From contig NZ_BCQR01000102.1 in assembly GCF_001552175.1 (NCBI RefSeq), positions 1 to 43,326 of the forward strand: a stretch of DNA of 43,326 nucleotides, read 5' to 3'. This DNA is from Actinomadura kijaniata NBRC 14229. Lineage in GTDB: Bacteria; Actinomycetota; Actinomycetes; Streptosporangiales; Streptosporangiaceae. Both the position numbers and the translations under genes were made by a program. A model generated the notes under the pieces. It had not been told where the DNA came from, did not search any database, and saw nothing but the letters and a program-made list of their open reading frames with translations. Shown here piece by piece: positions 8,123 through 15,161 of the stretch (its first letter is position 1; every line of letters starts with the position of its first letter).

Positions 8123-8611
8123 TCAGTCGTAGTACTGGAACCACCACTCGATGGTGTGCTTGCGGCCGACGGAGAAGTGGACGCGGTACTCCGAGTGCCC
8201 GGCGTTGTGGATGCGCACGGTGCGGTAACCGCCGTCGCAGTTCCACCGGCCCTTCTTGGCGACCGCCCAGCCCAGGGCCGCGCGGCGCTTGTACTGCAGC
8301 TCGACCGTCAGCCGGGTGTCGTTGCCCCAGCAGCGGGCGTGGACCTGGATCACGCGCACGTGCCTCTTGCGCTTCCAGTTCTTGCTCCCCGTGACCTTGG
8401 CCAGTTGCGACTTGTGCTGGATGGTCCTCCACTTGAGGGCCGCCGCACCCGCGTCCGGCTCGGCCGCGGCACTGGGCTGTGCCACGGTGGGGGCGACCGG
8501 AGTGAGGGCGGGCGGGGTGAGGGCCGCGTGGGCGGGGGCCGGGGCCAGCGTCAGGGTCGTGGCGGCCGCGACGCCCAGCAGGCCGGCCCGGGTGGCAAGG
8601 GTGGTGCGCAT
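8123..8611 (-). CDS. Small secreted cationic protein, unknown function
   Basis: The 162-residue product has a classical signal peptide, MRTTLATRAGLLGVAAATTL, with cleavage near APAHA-AL around residue 29. A Pro/Ala-rich linker follows. The mature domain is basic with two cysteines (HARCWGNDTRLTVELQYKRR, GRWNCDGGYRTVRIHN), likely one disulphide, and a beta-sandwich-like pattern ending in HTIEWWFQYYD. The ribosome site GGGAGC precedes the ATG. I do not recognise the family; secretion is the only role that can be supported. Confidence 0.75.
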   Translation of the reverse strand: MRTTLATRAGLLGVAAATTLTLAPAPAHAALTPPALTPVAPTVAQPSAAAEPDAGAAALKWRTIQHKSQLAKVTGSKNWKRKRHVRVIQVHARCWGNDTRLTVELQYKRRAALGWAVAKKGRWNCDGGYRTVRIHNAGHSEYRVHFSVGRKHTIEWWFQYYD

Positions 8612-8850
8612 GACTGCTCCCAGGTTCGAGTGGATCGGCGGCGGTGGGTGCCGCCGGGTGCCACCGATCCTGATCAGCGGGAGCAGCGATCGGGTAGAGC
8701 CTGCCCGGCGGACGGGACCGCGCGGGACGTCCCGGCCCCCCGACCAGCCGCGACACCCCGTCCCACCGGGACGTCCCGGCCACCGCTTGATCCAGCCGTT
8801 TCCCTTGGCGAAGTCGGCCTGCAAGACGGCGCACTCATGAGTGCGGTTGG

Positions 8851-8960
8851 TCCGTCGTGGCCAAGGAGGATCTGGCCGACGTCGCCGTCCGAGTCACGGC
8901 CAGGACATCGCCGAGGTGCTGAGCAACGCGCTGGATCGTCCGGTCGATTACCAGCCGGGT
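8851..8960 (+). pseudogene. Relic of an NmrA/NAD(P)-binding oxidoreductase C-terminal region
   Basis: One frame reads VVAKEDLADVAVRVTA (8854-8901). A frame shifted by one base reads GQDIAEVLSNALDRPVDYQPG in two parts, GQDIAEVLSNAL and DRPVDYQPG (8898-8960). In intact NmrA-like proteins these two segments are separated by about 20 residues of the form GH.G..Y.LTGPE.L. The intact neighbour at 10018-10884 shows the same order (HEDDIAAVAV, then LTGPEVLT, then VIGEAIGRTLRW). A deletion plus frameshift in a lost paralogue explains the pattern. Recognition rests on a short stretch. The rest of the 8612-8979 gap holds no gene. Confidence 0.5.
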
Positions 8961-8979
8961 CGGGCGGTGGGGGTGAGGT

Positions 8980-9936
8980 TCAGGGCAGGACGGCGCCCAC
9001 CCGTTTGACCGTGCGGATCACGGGCGCGGTCTCCAGTTCGCGTACGCCGTCGAGCGGCGCCACCCGCTCGGTGAGGTAGCGGTAGAGGTCCTGGGTGTCG
9101 CGGCAGGTGATCCCGGCCATGAGGTTGGTGGGGCCGGTGGTGGCCGCCACCACGTCGGCCTCGGGATGCGCGGCCAGTGCGGTGCCGACCGAGGCCAGGG
9201 CCGACGGTTCCACCTTCATCCACAGCCATGCCTCGGCGCGGTAGCCCAGGGCGTGGGCGGGGATCTCGACGTCGAACCTGAGCGCGCCGCTGGAACGCAG
9301 CTGGTCGAGACGGCGGCGCACGGTGCTCTGCGACCACCCGCTGGCCGCCGCCAGCTCGCCGTGCCCGGCCCGTCCGTCCCGGGCCAGCACGCGCAGCAGG
9401 GCGTGATCCCGCTCGTTCAGGGAGATCTCCGTCTCGCGCGGCGCGGGCGGCCGGAGCCGTTCTGCCTGCTCGTCGGAGAGCGCGGTGACCCGGCTGCGCC
9501 ATCCGGCGAACATGTGCAGGGTCGCGTGCGCGGACATGGCGACGATGCGGGGGGTTCGCGGCAGCTTCTCCAGCAGCAGGGCCTCGCCGTTCTGGTCGCT
9601 GTCGCCCTGGACGCCGCAGGCGATCTCGGTGCCGCCCGACAGCAGGCGCACCCAGACGGTGTCGTCGCGGCGGGCGAGCGCCTCGGCTATCGGACGGGCC
9701 GCGTCCGGTGCGCAGACCAGGCGCACCGACCACGAGGTGTGCCCGGACCGGGTGCCGTCGAGCAGGCCGACGACCCGCAGGGTGCCGTGGGAACGCAGCC
9801 TGCGGTAACGGCGGGCGACGGTGTGCTCGGAGGTGCCCAGTACCTGGGCGATCGTGCGGAAGGAGGCGCGGCCGTCGAGATGGAGCGCGTGCACGAGAGC
9901 GTGATCCGTCGCGTCCAGCAGGCTGGTTTTCGCCAT
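8980..9936 (-). CDS. Lrp/AsnC-family regulator with two DNA-binding domains
   Basis: The 318-residue product is twice the usual Lrp/AsnC length. It has an AsnC-type helix-turn-helix at residues about 8-55 (ASFRTIAQVLGTSEHTVARR) and a second at about 175-225 (GELAAASGWSQSTVRRRLDQ). A RAM/AsnC ligand-binding domain follows at the C terminus (VVAATTGPTNLMAGITCRDT). A degenerate ligand domain lies between the two HTHs. Such double-headed AsnC proteins are known in actinomycetes. It is divergent from the NmrA-like oxidoreductase 82 bp away and probably regulates it (inference). The start has only a weak GATGGA. Confidence 0.85.
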   Translation of the reverse strand: MAKTSLLDATDHALVHALHLDGRASFRTIAQVLGTSEHTVARRYRRLRSHGTLRVVGLLDGTRSGHTSWSVRLVCAPDAARPIAEALARRDDTVWVRLLSGGTEIACGVQGDSDQNGEALLLEKLPRTPRIVAMSAHATLHMFAGWRSRVTALSDEQAERLRPPAPRETEISLNERDHALLRVLARDGRAGHGELAAASGWSQSTVRRRLDQLRSSGALRFDVEIPAHALGYRAEAWLWMKVEPSALASVGTALAAHPEADVVAATTGPTNLMAGITCRDTQDLYRYLTERVAPLDGVRELETAPVIRTVKRVGAVLP

Positions 9937-10017
9937 ATTCCATCTTCACATGATGCTTATCGCCACCTCATGGCCTGTGGCCTGCGTGCCGTGCCGGGGC
10001 GGCGTGATCGTTGGGGC

Positions 10018-10884
10018 ATGAGCACTTACCTTGTCTTCGGCGCCACCGGGAACGTCGGCAGAAGGGTGGTCGAGCGGCTGGCGCGGGACGGCGCCGCCGT
10101 GCGGGCCACGAGCCGCACCCCGCAGACCGCGAAGCTGCCGCCCGGCGTTGAGGTGGTCACGCCGGACCTTGAGGCGCCCGGTGTCCTCGACGGTGTCGAG
10201 GCGGCGTTCCTGATGTGGCCGTTCCACTCGGCGGAACCGGCCCGTCCCCTGGTGGACGCGCTGAAGCGCGGCGTGCGCCGTGTCGTCTTCATGACCGGCG
10301 GCGGTGCCCGTCCCGGGCTGGCGCCCGAAGAGCAGCCCAACCCGGTCGCCCGCTGGCACGCCACGGTGGAACGGCTGATCGAGCGTTCGGGCATGGAGTG
10401 GACGGTGCTGAGCCCCGGCACGTTCATGGCCAACACGCTGTGGTGGAGCGAGCAGATCAGGGCGGGCGACACCGTGTGCGGGGCCTTCGGGTCGCTGGCG
10501 ATGGCGCCGATCCACGAGGACGACATCGCGGCGGTGGCCGTCCACGCCCTCACCGGGTCCGGGCACGCCGGACGCCGGTACACGCTCACCGGGCCGGAGG
10601 TGCTGACCCAGGCCGAGCAGGTCCGCGTGATCGGCGAGGCGATCGGCCGCACGTTGCGCTGGCGGGAGCTGTCACCGGAACAGGAACGCGCCCGGCTGCT
10701 GGCCGATCCGGACTTCCCCGACGGCTTCGTCGATGAGCTGCTCGCCGGTTACGCCACGATGGCGGCGACCCCGCCCCCGGCCGTCAGCTCCACGGTCCGC
10801 GACATCACCGGGACGCCCGCCACGCCCCTGGAGGTGTGGGCCGCCGAACACGCCGCGCACTTCGGCGGCGAACCGCGTGCATGA
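10018..10884 (+). CDS. NmrA-family NAD(P)-binding oxidoreductase
   Basis: The 288-residue product has the Rossmann glycine motif GATGNVG at residues 8-14, then an acidic/Arg second strand (VRATSRTPQ) that suggests NADP preference. FMTGGGAR, SPGTFMANTLWW and DDIAAVAVHALTG are typical of NmrA-like and azoreductase/quinone-reductase-like atypical SDRs, which lack the usual Tyr-x-x-x-Lys pair. The substrate is unknown. ATG 10018 is chosen because it places the Rossmann motif at the N terminus. It is divergent from the double-HTH AsnC regulator and upstream of a LysR gene. Confidence 0.85.
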   Translation: MSTYLVFGATGNVGRRVVERLARDGAAVRATSRTPQTAKLPPGVEVVTPDLEAPGVLDGVEAAFLMWPFHSAEPARPLVDALKRGVRRVVFMTGGGARPGLAPEEQPNPVARWHATVERLIERSGMEWTVLSPGTFMANTLWWSEQIRAGDTVCGAFGSLAMAPIHEDDIAAVAVHALTGSGHAGRRYTLTGPEVLTQAEQVRVIGEAIGRTLRWRELSPEQERARLLADPDFPDGFVDELLAGYATMAATPPPAVSSTVRDITGTPATPLEVWAAEHAAHFGGEPRA

Positions 10885-10949
10885 TCCGCCGACTGGTTTC
10901 CGATCACCCTCGAAGCCGTGGGAAACGATGGCCGATCGGGCGGCGACCC

Positions 10950-10973
10950 TTGCATAAGGTGCAGCAATAGGGT
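10950..10973 (+). promoter_or_regulatory. Candidate LysR box and -10 element
   Basis: TTGC (10950-10953) and GCAA (10964-10967) form an inverted repeat around 10 bases, in the style of a LysR T-N11-A site. It directly precedes TAGGGT (10968-10973), a fair -10 hexamer 19 nt before the GTG start of the LysR gene. An autoregulatory site is a reasonable inference. Confidence 0.4.
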
Positions 10974-10992
10974 GACGGGAGGGAGGTGCGGG

Positions 10993-11907
10993 GTGGAACG
11001 ACGCGAGCTGGAGGTCTTCCTCGTCCTGGCCGAGGAGCTGCACTTCGGCCGCACGGCCGAACGGCTCCATCTGTCCGCCGCGATGGTCAGCCGTATCGTC
11101 CAGAGGGTGGAACGCCGGATCGGCGCGCCGCTGTTCGCGCGCACCAGCCGCCGCGTCGACCTCACCCCGCTCGGCCGGCAGCTGCGTGATGACCTGGAAC
11201 CCCACCACCGGGGCATCCAGAACGCGCTGGCCAAGGCCATCGCCGCCGGACGCGGCGTGCACGGACCGCTGCGGCTGGGTGTCATGGGCGCGCTGGGGAA
11301 CGAGATGCAGCCGGTGATCGGGAAGTTCCGGGCCGAGTACCCCGGCTGCACCGTCGACATGGTCGAGATCCACTTCAGTGACCCGTTCGCCGCCCTCCGC
11401 GCGGGCCGGGTGGACGCGCAGGTGACATGGCTGCCGGTCCGCGAGGCGGACATCACCGCCGGACCCGTGGTGCTGACCGAGGGGCGCGTGCTGGCCGTCC
11501 CCTCGCACTCGGACTTGGCGGGCCGGGAGTCGGTCTCGCTGGAGGACCTGGCCGACCACACCGTGCCGGGCACCGGCCCCCAGGTTCCCGAGTACTGGAT
11601 CGAGGCGATGGTCCCCTGGAGCACCCCCTCCGGGCGGCCGATCCCGCGCGGACCCGCCGCTCCACGGACCTTCCACGAGGTCCTGACCCTGGTCGCCGGC
11701 GGACACGTCGTCTGCCCGCTCAACGAGCACGTCACCTGGTACTACAGCTATCCGGGCGTCACGTTCGTGCCGATCCACGACGCCCCGCCCACCGAGTGGG
11801 CCCTCCTCTGGACCACCGACGGCGCCAGCGCCGCCACCCGAGCTCTGGCCCAGATCGCCCGCACACTCGACCCGAGGCCCATCACCCGCGGCGGAACACC
11901 CGGCTGA
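10993..11907 (+). CDS. LysR-family transcriptional regulator
   Basis: The 304-residue product has the LysR winged helix-turn-helix at residues about 3-62 (LHFGRTAERLHLSAAMVSRI, GAPLFARTSRRVDLTPLG). A periplasmic-binding-type effector domain of normal length follows. The GTG start with GGGAGG upstream gives the family's standard N terminus (VERRELEVFLVLAEELHF). It is on the same strand as the NmrA-like gene, 108 nt downstream, and has its own putative promoter. The last codons overlap a duplicated sequence (11903-11946) that also occurs at the decayed Nudix gene. Confidence 0.88.
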   Translation: MERRELEVFLVLAEELHFGRTAERLHLSAAMVSRIVQRVERRIGAPLFARTSRRVDLTPLGRQLRDDLEPHHRGIQNALAKAIAAGRGVHGPLRLGVMGALGNEMQPVIGKFRAEYPGCTVDMVEIHFSDPFAALRAGRVDAQVTWLPVREADITAGPVVLTEGRVLAVPSHSDLAGRESVSLEDLADHTVPGTGPQVPEYWIEAMVPWSTPSGRPIPRGPAAPRTFHEVLTLVAGGHVVCPLNEHVTWYYSYPGVTFVPIHDAPPTEWALLWTTDGASAATRALAQIARTLDPRPITRGGTPG

Positions 11908-11946
11908 CCGAGTGACGCCCCTCGCCCGACGACCTCACGGAACGAG
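11903..11946. repeat. Nudix-boundary repeat, copy beside the LysR gene
   Basis: GCTGACCGAGTGACGC (11903-11918) matches 12904-12919 exactly and 12628-12643 with two changes. ACGACCTCACGGAACGAG (11929-11946) matches 12660-12677 exactly. On the minus strand the second block is the 3' end and stop codon of the Nudix remnant, and the first is the Nudix 5' end. This copy therefore looks like a Nudix end-start junction fused to the lysR tail. Confidence 0.65.
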
Positions 11947-11967
11947 TCTCCCGGGCCGGCCCCGGAC

Positions 11968-12000
11968 GGCCCCGCTCCCGAACCGGACGGGAACGGGGCC
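11968..12000. terminator. Bidirectional hairpin terminator
   Basis: GGCCCCGCTCCCG (11968-11980) pairs with CGGGAACGGGGCC (11988-12000), with one mismatch and a 7-nt loop. It lies between the convergent LysR and small secreted-protein genes and can serve both. Confidence 0.7.
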
Positions 12001-12012
12001 GCCATGGGCTGC

Positions 12013-12477
12013 TCAGCCGATACGCGGTGTGAGGATGAAGAGCGGGTTAAGGCCGTAATGGGCCTTGTTCAGACCCGCGATGAGGTTCCTGTCACTGACC
12101 GAGCCGCCGTAGTAATTGATGCCGGTCGCCGTCAGCTTCCAGGTGTAACGCACCGAGATGCCGTTCATCTCGGGATACTCGCACTGCTTGGTCACGTATT
12201 CGACGCTTCCGCTCACCGATCCCCACAGGCCGGGATCCGCGCTCACCGACCAGGTGCCCCAACTGGTCATGGTCGTGGGCGGTTGCGTGGACCAGGTGGC
12301 GTTCCTGTCCCCTGGAGTGGCCGTGACCAGGCCGAGCGAGCAGGAGATCTCGTTGACGAACACGGCGTTCATGACACGCGTCTCGGCCGACGCCGTTCCC
12401 GTGGCGGCCCCCGTGGCGAGGACCCCCGCCGTGGTGAGTCCGACGGCGGCCGTCCTCATTTTCCACCCGATGGCCAT
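12013..12477 (-). CDS. Small secreted protein, unknown function
   Basis: The 154-residue product begins MAIGWKMRTAAVGLTTAG and has a signal peptide with likely cleavage after TASA near residue 31. The mature part is beta-rich with two cysteines (NEISCSLGLV, TKQCEYPEMNG), probably disulphide-linked. It has many Thr, Ser, Trp and Tyr residues and ends LNPLFILTPRIG. No family is recognised. GAGGGG supports the ATG at 12477; ATG 12459 is the alternative. The gene lies between two copies of the Nudix-boundary repeat, which suggests it arrived by, or survived, a local rearrangement. Confidence 0.7.
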   Translation of the reverse strand: MAIGWKMRTAAVGLTTAGVLATGAATGTASAETRVMNAVFVNEISCSLGLVTATPGDRNATWSTQPPTTMTSWGTWSVSADPGLWGSVSGSVEYVTKQCEYPEMNGISVRYTWKLTATGINYYGGSVSDRNLIAGLNKAHYGLNPLFILTPRIG

Positions 12478-12624
12478 GACCAGCCCCTCTCTTGCGAACG
12501 CCCCCCGACGCGAACGACGTTAAGAGAGGGGAAATTCAAACGGCAGTGATCAGCGTCCCGGCACTTTTCCGCCTTTGTCCCACCACGGTCGGGACCCACG
12601 TACCGACCAGATCGGGACGTCGGT

Positions 12625-12677
12625 GACGCTCACCGAGCGACGCACCCATGCGGTAGGGAACGACCTCACGGAACGAG
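12625..12677. repeat. Nudix-boundary repeat, copy downstream of the Nudix remnant
   Basis: Bases 12625-12646 match 12901-12922 at 20 of 22 positions; on the minus strand 12901-12922 is the start of the Nudix remnant. Bases 12660-12677 are the end of the Nudix remnant, duplicated at 11929-11946. On the minus strand this reads as one Nudix end followed closely by a second Nudix start. The wider 12478-12665 stretch has no gene. Confidence 0.6.
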
Positions 12678-12921
12678 GTTCACGCCGTCGTGCTGGCGCA
12701 CCGGACAGGCCGGGCCATCGGCGCGCAACGCATCCAACACCCGGACCGCATACGCCTCGTCCATGAGCGAGGGGACGTCGGCGAACGCAGCCCAGCGGAA
12801 CGCCCGCACCTCATCGTTCGTCGTGAGTTCGCCACCGATCGCCCGGCAACGGAAAACCAACGCCACAACGCCCCGCGTCATCGTTCACCACGACCCCGGC
12901 GACGCTGACCGAGTGACGCAC
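12666..12921 (-). pseudogene. Nudix hydrolase remnant lacking the Nudix box
   Basis: From 12921 the minus strand reads VRHSVSVAGVVVNDDAGR, the usual N-terminal strand of an actinomycete Nudix hydrolase. At about 12881 the frame slips by one, and the remaining sequence reads MTRGVVALVFRCRAIGGE and DEVRAFRWAAFADV, ending ADGPACPVRQHDGVNLVP. That is the family's C-terminal third. The intervening 40 or so residues, including the catalytic GX5EX7REUXEEXGU box, are absent. Both ends share the sequence around ATGACGCGGGG, so a microhomology deletion is likely. It cannot be catalytically active. Confidence 0.75.
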
Positions 12922-12925
12922 CTCC

Positions 12926-13252
12926 TCAGGCGCCGAACTCGCCCGCCTTGATCTTCTGGAAGAACGCCCCCATCTGCGCGGCGGGGAAGAGCAGCTTGGG
13001 ACCGTTCGGGTCCTTGGAGTCTCGAACGGCGATGGTGGGCGCAAAGCTCGCGAGCTCAACGCACTGCCCGCCGCTGTTGCTGCTGTGGTTGCTCTTACGC
13101 CAAGTGCCGCCAAGCTCGATGCACGCGCCGCCGGTGTCAGTGCTGCGGCTGCTCTTACGCCAGACGCTGCCAAGCTCGATGCACTGGCCACCCGTGTCGC
13201 CGCTGCGGCTGCTCTTGCGCCACTGCACGTTGGACAAGTCCAGCCCGGTCAT
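12926..13252 (-). CDS. DUF397 protein with three tandem N-terminal motifs
   Basis: DUF397 proteins are usually 60-80 residues, with one WRKSSRS...CVE motif followed by VRDSKDP.GP.L.F and a C-terminal helix. This 108-residue form carries the motif three times at exact 20-residue spacing: Trp11, Trp31 and Trp51, each followed by RKSS/RKSN, GG, Cys and a hydrophobic-Glu-Leu. One copy of the rest follows (VRDSKDPNGPKLLF, FFQKIKAGEFGA). The ATG overlaps the XRE stop as ATGA, so the pair is translationally coupled. DUF397 proteins are typically partners of XRE/DUF5753 regulators in actinomycete development (family knowledge). Confidence 0.9.
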   Translation of the reverse strand: MTGLDLSNVQWRKSSRSGDTGGQCIELGSVWRKSSRSTDTGGACIELGGTWRKSNHSSNSGGQCVELASFAPTIAVRDSKDPNGPKLLFPAAQMGAFFQKIKAGEFGA

Positions 13253-14076
13253 AGGCTCTCCAAGATCGAATGGAGCAACTCCAGGGTGCCGCTCGTGGAG
13301 AGAGCCGCGCCCCTGATCAAATCGAACCGTAGCTCATGTTCTCTCACCGCATCGGGATGATCCAAGAGCTGCGCGCCCATATGACCTTCCAAATGGACGG
13401 CATCAGCCACATCAGTAAAGCTCAGGATCGTGAAAGCCCCCATAAGCCCTGGGTACGCGCCTGCTTCGGACGGCACGATCTGAAGTGTGATTTCGGGACG
13501 TTCCGACAACTCGATGAGTCGTCGGAGCTGGCCGCGCCTGGTCTCGGTGTCGCCGATCGGGCGGCGGATCGCGAACTCGTCGAAGATGGCCACGATGTGC
13601 GGCGGATCCTCGTCGTCCAGGATCTGCTGGCGTTCCATGCGGGTCGCCACCAGGCGTTCGACCACTTCGGGCTTCTTGCCTGACTTCAGTACCTCGTAGG
13701 CGTACTCGGGGGTCTGGAACAGGCCCGTCACGACCATGGTCTCGAAGATGTGCATCGAGGCCGCCTCCGCCTCGCGTTCCAGGAAGTCCGGGAAACCCGG
13801 CGGGAGGAGGTTGAGCTCGGCGACCTGCTGGATCCACTCCCAGCCCCGGAAGAACAGGCCGTTCGTCCCGAAGAACGTGTCGCAGTCCTGGGCGAACTCC
13901 TTGGACGGGGACTCCTTGCCGTTCTCGATCTGGCCGATCCACACCGACGAGTAGCCGATCCTGGCGGCGAGCTGGGCGCGGCTCTGGCCCGCCAGGTCCC
14001 GGTGGGCGCGCAGCTCCGCGCCGAAGTGCTGGACGGGGGTGCGGGGGACGCCCGGGTCTCGGGGGCGGCGGGGCAT
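13249..14076 (-). CDS. XRE-family regulator with DUF5753 domain
   Basis: The 275-residue product has an XRE helix-turn-helix at residues about 15-70 (AGQSRAQLAARIGYSSVWIG, QIENGKESPSKEF). A DUF5753 effector region follows (FLEREAEAASMHIFETMVVT, GLFQTPEYAYEVL, and the C-terminal VHLEGHMGAQLLDHPDAVRE). This is the standard actinomycete type paired with DUF397. ATG 14076 has GGAGG 5 nt upstream; upstream frame extension lacks similarity. The 4-nt overlap with the DUF397 start makes a clear two-gene unit, divergent from 14226-14917. Confidence 0.92.
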   Translation of the reverse strand: MPRRPRDPGVPRTPVQHFGAELRAHRDLAGQSRAQLAARIGYSSVWIGQIENGKESPSKEFAQDCDTFFGTNGLFFRGWEWIQQVAELNLLPPGFPDFLEREAEAASMHIFETMVVTGLFQTPEYAYEVLKSGKKPEVVERLVATRMERQQILDDEDPPHIVAIFDEFAIRRPIGDTETRRGQLRRLIELSERPEITLQIVPSEAGAYPGLMGAFTILSFTDVADAVHLEGHMGAQLLDHPDAVREHELRFDLIRGAALSTSGTLELLHSILESL

Positions 14077-14091
14077 CGGGACCTCCGGATG

Positions 14092-14109
14092 GAAACCTGG
14101 TCGGGTTTC
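14092..14109. promoter_or_regulatory. GAAACC-N6-GGTTTC palindrome, candidate XRE operator
   Basis: Perfect 6-bp arms (14092-14097, 14104-14109) lie 16 bp upstream of the XRE start, in the 149-bp region shared with the divergent genes. XRE repressors commonly bind such short palindromes, so autoregulation is a reasonable inference. Confidence 0.45.
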
Positions 14110-14225
14110 GAATGGCGCGCGCGGGCTTTTCGGGGCTGAGCTTCCGCTTCTTCCCGACCATAACCCGGTCACGGGAGGCTCTGGGTGGTGACCGAGAGAA
14201 ATCGTTCCTCGTGAGGCGATCTTTC

Positions 14226-14459
14226 ATGAACGAGCAGTGCCCCGCCGACGAACCAGAACTCGCCCGGCTTCGCGCCCTATATACCGGGCACCGCATTTGG
14301 CGGGCTATTCGCTATGACGGGCTACCGGGGGACTGGGTCGCGACGCTTCGGGATAGCAGCGAAGGGGTCGATCCGACCGTCATCCGTACGAGTGCCGACG
14401 AGCTTCGTAAGGCGCTGGACGTCGAGCGCGCCCGCGCCGCCCGCCGGAGCAGGCCGTGA
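14226..14459 (+). CDS. Small hypothetical protein
   Basis: The 77-residue soluble product starts MNEQCPADEPELARLRALYT and includes HRIWRAIRYDGLPGDWVATL and a final basic helix. No family is assigned. It looks like the short proteins found beside XRE-DUF397 pairs in actinomycetes. Its TGA overlaps the GTG of the next gene (GTGA), which implies coupling. The ATG has a GAGG about 10 nt upstream. It is divergent from the XRE gene. Confidence 0.7.
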   Translation: MNEQCPADEPELARLRALYTGHRIWRAIRYDGLPGDWVATLRDSSEGVDPTVIRTSADELRKALDVERARAARRSRP

Positions 14460-14917
14460 GCGGGGCGGACGCGTTGGCCGTTCTCGGCCACGAGCTGGAA
14501 CGCGCCGGGTGGTCGGTCCGGCTGCTACCTGGTCCCGTGCTGCGGGTGTTCTCCCCGGCCGTTCCGATCTTGGGGGAGACCGTCACGCTGGAGGAGGGGG
14601 CCGTTCCGGGGCGGTGGTGGTACCGGTCGAGTACGGGCAGGTTGCTGGGGGCCGACGCCGTGACCGCCGCCGCACGGGTGGGTGATCTGCTCGGGCCGCT
14701 GGTGGCGGGGGCGCTGGCCCGGCGCTCCCCGGAACGCGAGATGAGCGTCGCCGAGCTGCGCCGCCGGTTCCCCGGCGTTCCGTGCTGGTGGGGCGCTCAC
14801 ACGCGGCAGTGGTGGGCGCTGACGGCCGCGCCGCCCCGGCTCGTCTGCGCCGCCACGGTGGACGGGCTCGCCCGCGCCCTCGCCGACGTGCGGCCGACGG
14901 CCGCCAAGGACGCGTAA
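14456..14917 (+). CDS. Hypothetical protein coupled to the preceding small ORF
   Basis: The 153-residue product has no signal peptide or membrane helix. Its first half has a beta-hairpin-like pattern (GWSVRLLPGPVLRVFSP, GRWWYRSSTGRLLG). The second includes Trp-rich PGVPCWWGAHTRQWWALT, and it ends LARALADVRPTAAKDA. I do not recognise it. Expression is tied to the upstream 77-residue protein by the 4-nt overlap, so the two probably act together. The context beside an XRE-DUF397 pair is the only clue to function. Confidence 0.65.
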   Translation: MSGADALAVLGHELERAGWSVRLLPGPVLRVFSPAVPILGETVTLEEGAVPGRWWYRSSTGRLLGADAVTAAARVGDLLGPLVAGALARRSPEREMSVAELRRRFPGVPCWWGAHTRQWWALTAAPPRLVCAATVDGLARALADVRPTAAKDA

Positions 14918-15020
14918 AAAGACCGTCAGATGTGCGCTTTTGTGGCGGAAGTGGCGGTTCCTGATGGTTAGCCTCGATGCGGTACGGCCCGGATTCCCGT
15001 CGGTGAAGGGGGTGAGCGTC

Positions 15021-15089
15021 ATGTCGACGACCCTTGTCCGGCCTCGCGACGACGCGCCTCCCAGTCGCGTTCCACGTCCGACCCGCTGA
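15021..15089 (+). CDS. 22-codon Pro/Asp-rich leader peptide upstream of mgtC
   Basis: ATG 15021 follows AAGGGGGTGAG at good spacing. The frame reads MSTTLVRPRDDAPPSR followed by VPRPTR and TGA at 15087-15089. Five of 22 residues are Pro (8, 13, 14, 18, 20), with Asp10-Asp11 between them. Mixed acidic and proline runs are what destabilise ribosomes at low Mg2+ or stall them at low proline in the enterobacterial mgtA and mgtC leaders (MgtL, MgtM, MgtP). A similar attenuating role here is inference. A -10-like TAGCCT lies at 14969-14974. Confidence 0.6.
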   Translation: MSTTLVRPRDDAPPSRVPRPTR

Positions 15090-15120
15090 CGCCGCATCCG
15101 CCTTCCCCGCGCACCCCGCC

Positions 15121-15161
15121 CCGACGGGCGCGGTCCCGCGTGCCGCCGATGCGCGCGTCGG
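15121..15161 (+). promoter_or_regulatory. Hairpin between leader ORF and mgtC
   Basis: CCGACGGGCGC (15121-15131) pairs with GCGCGCGTCGG (15151-15161) at 10 of 11 positions, with a 19-nt loop. It ends about 10 nt before the mgtC ribosome site. In the proposed attenuator its folding would depend on ribosome progress through the leader peptide. Confidence 0.45.

Noticed and set aside
13040..13225. 60-bp periodic repeat that might look like a CRISPR fragment
   Set aside because: The repeats are coding and contiguous without spacers; they encode the DUF397 motifs.
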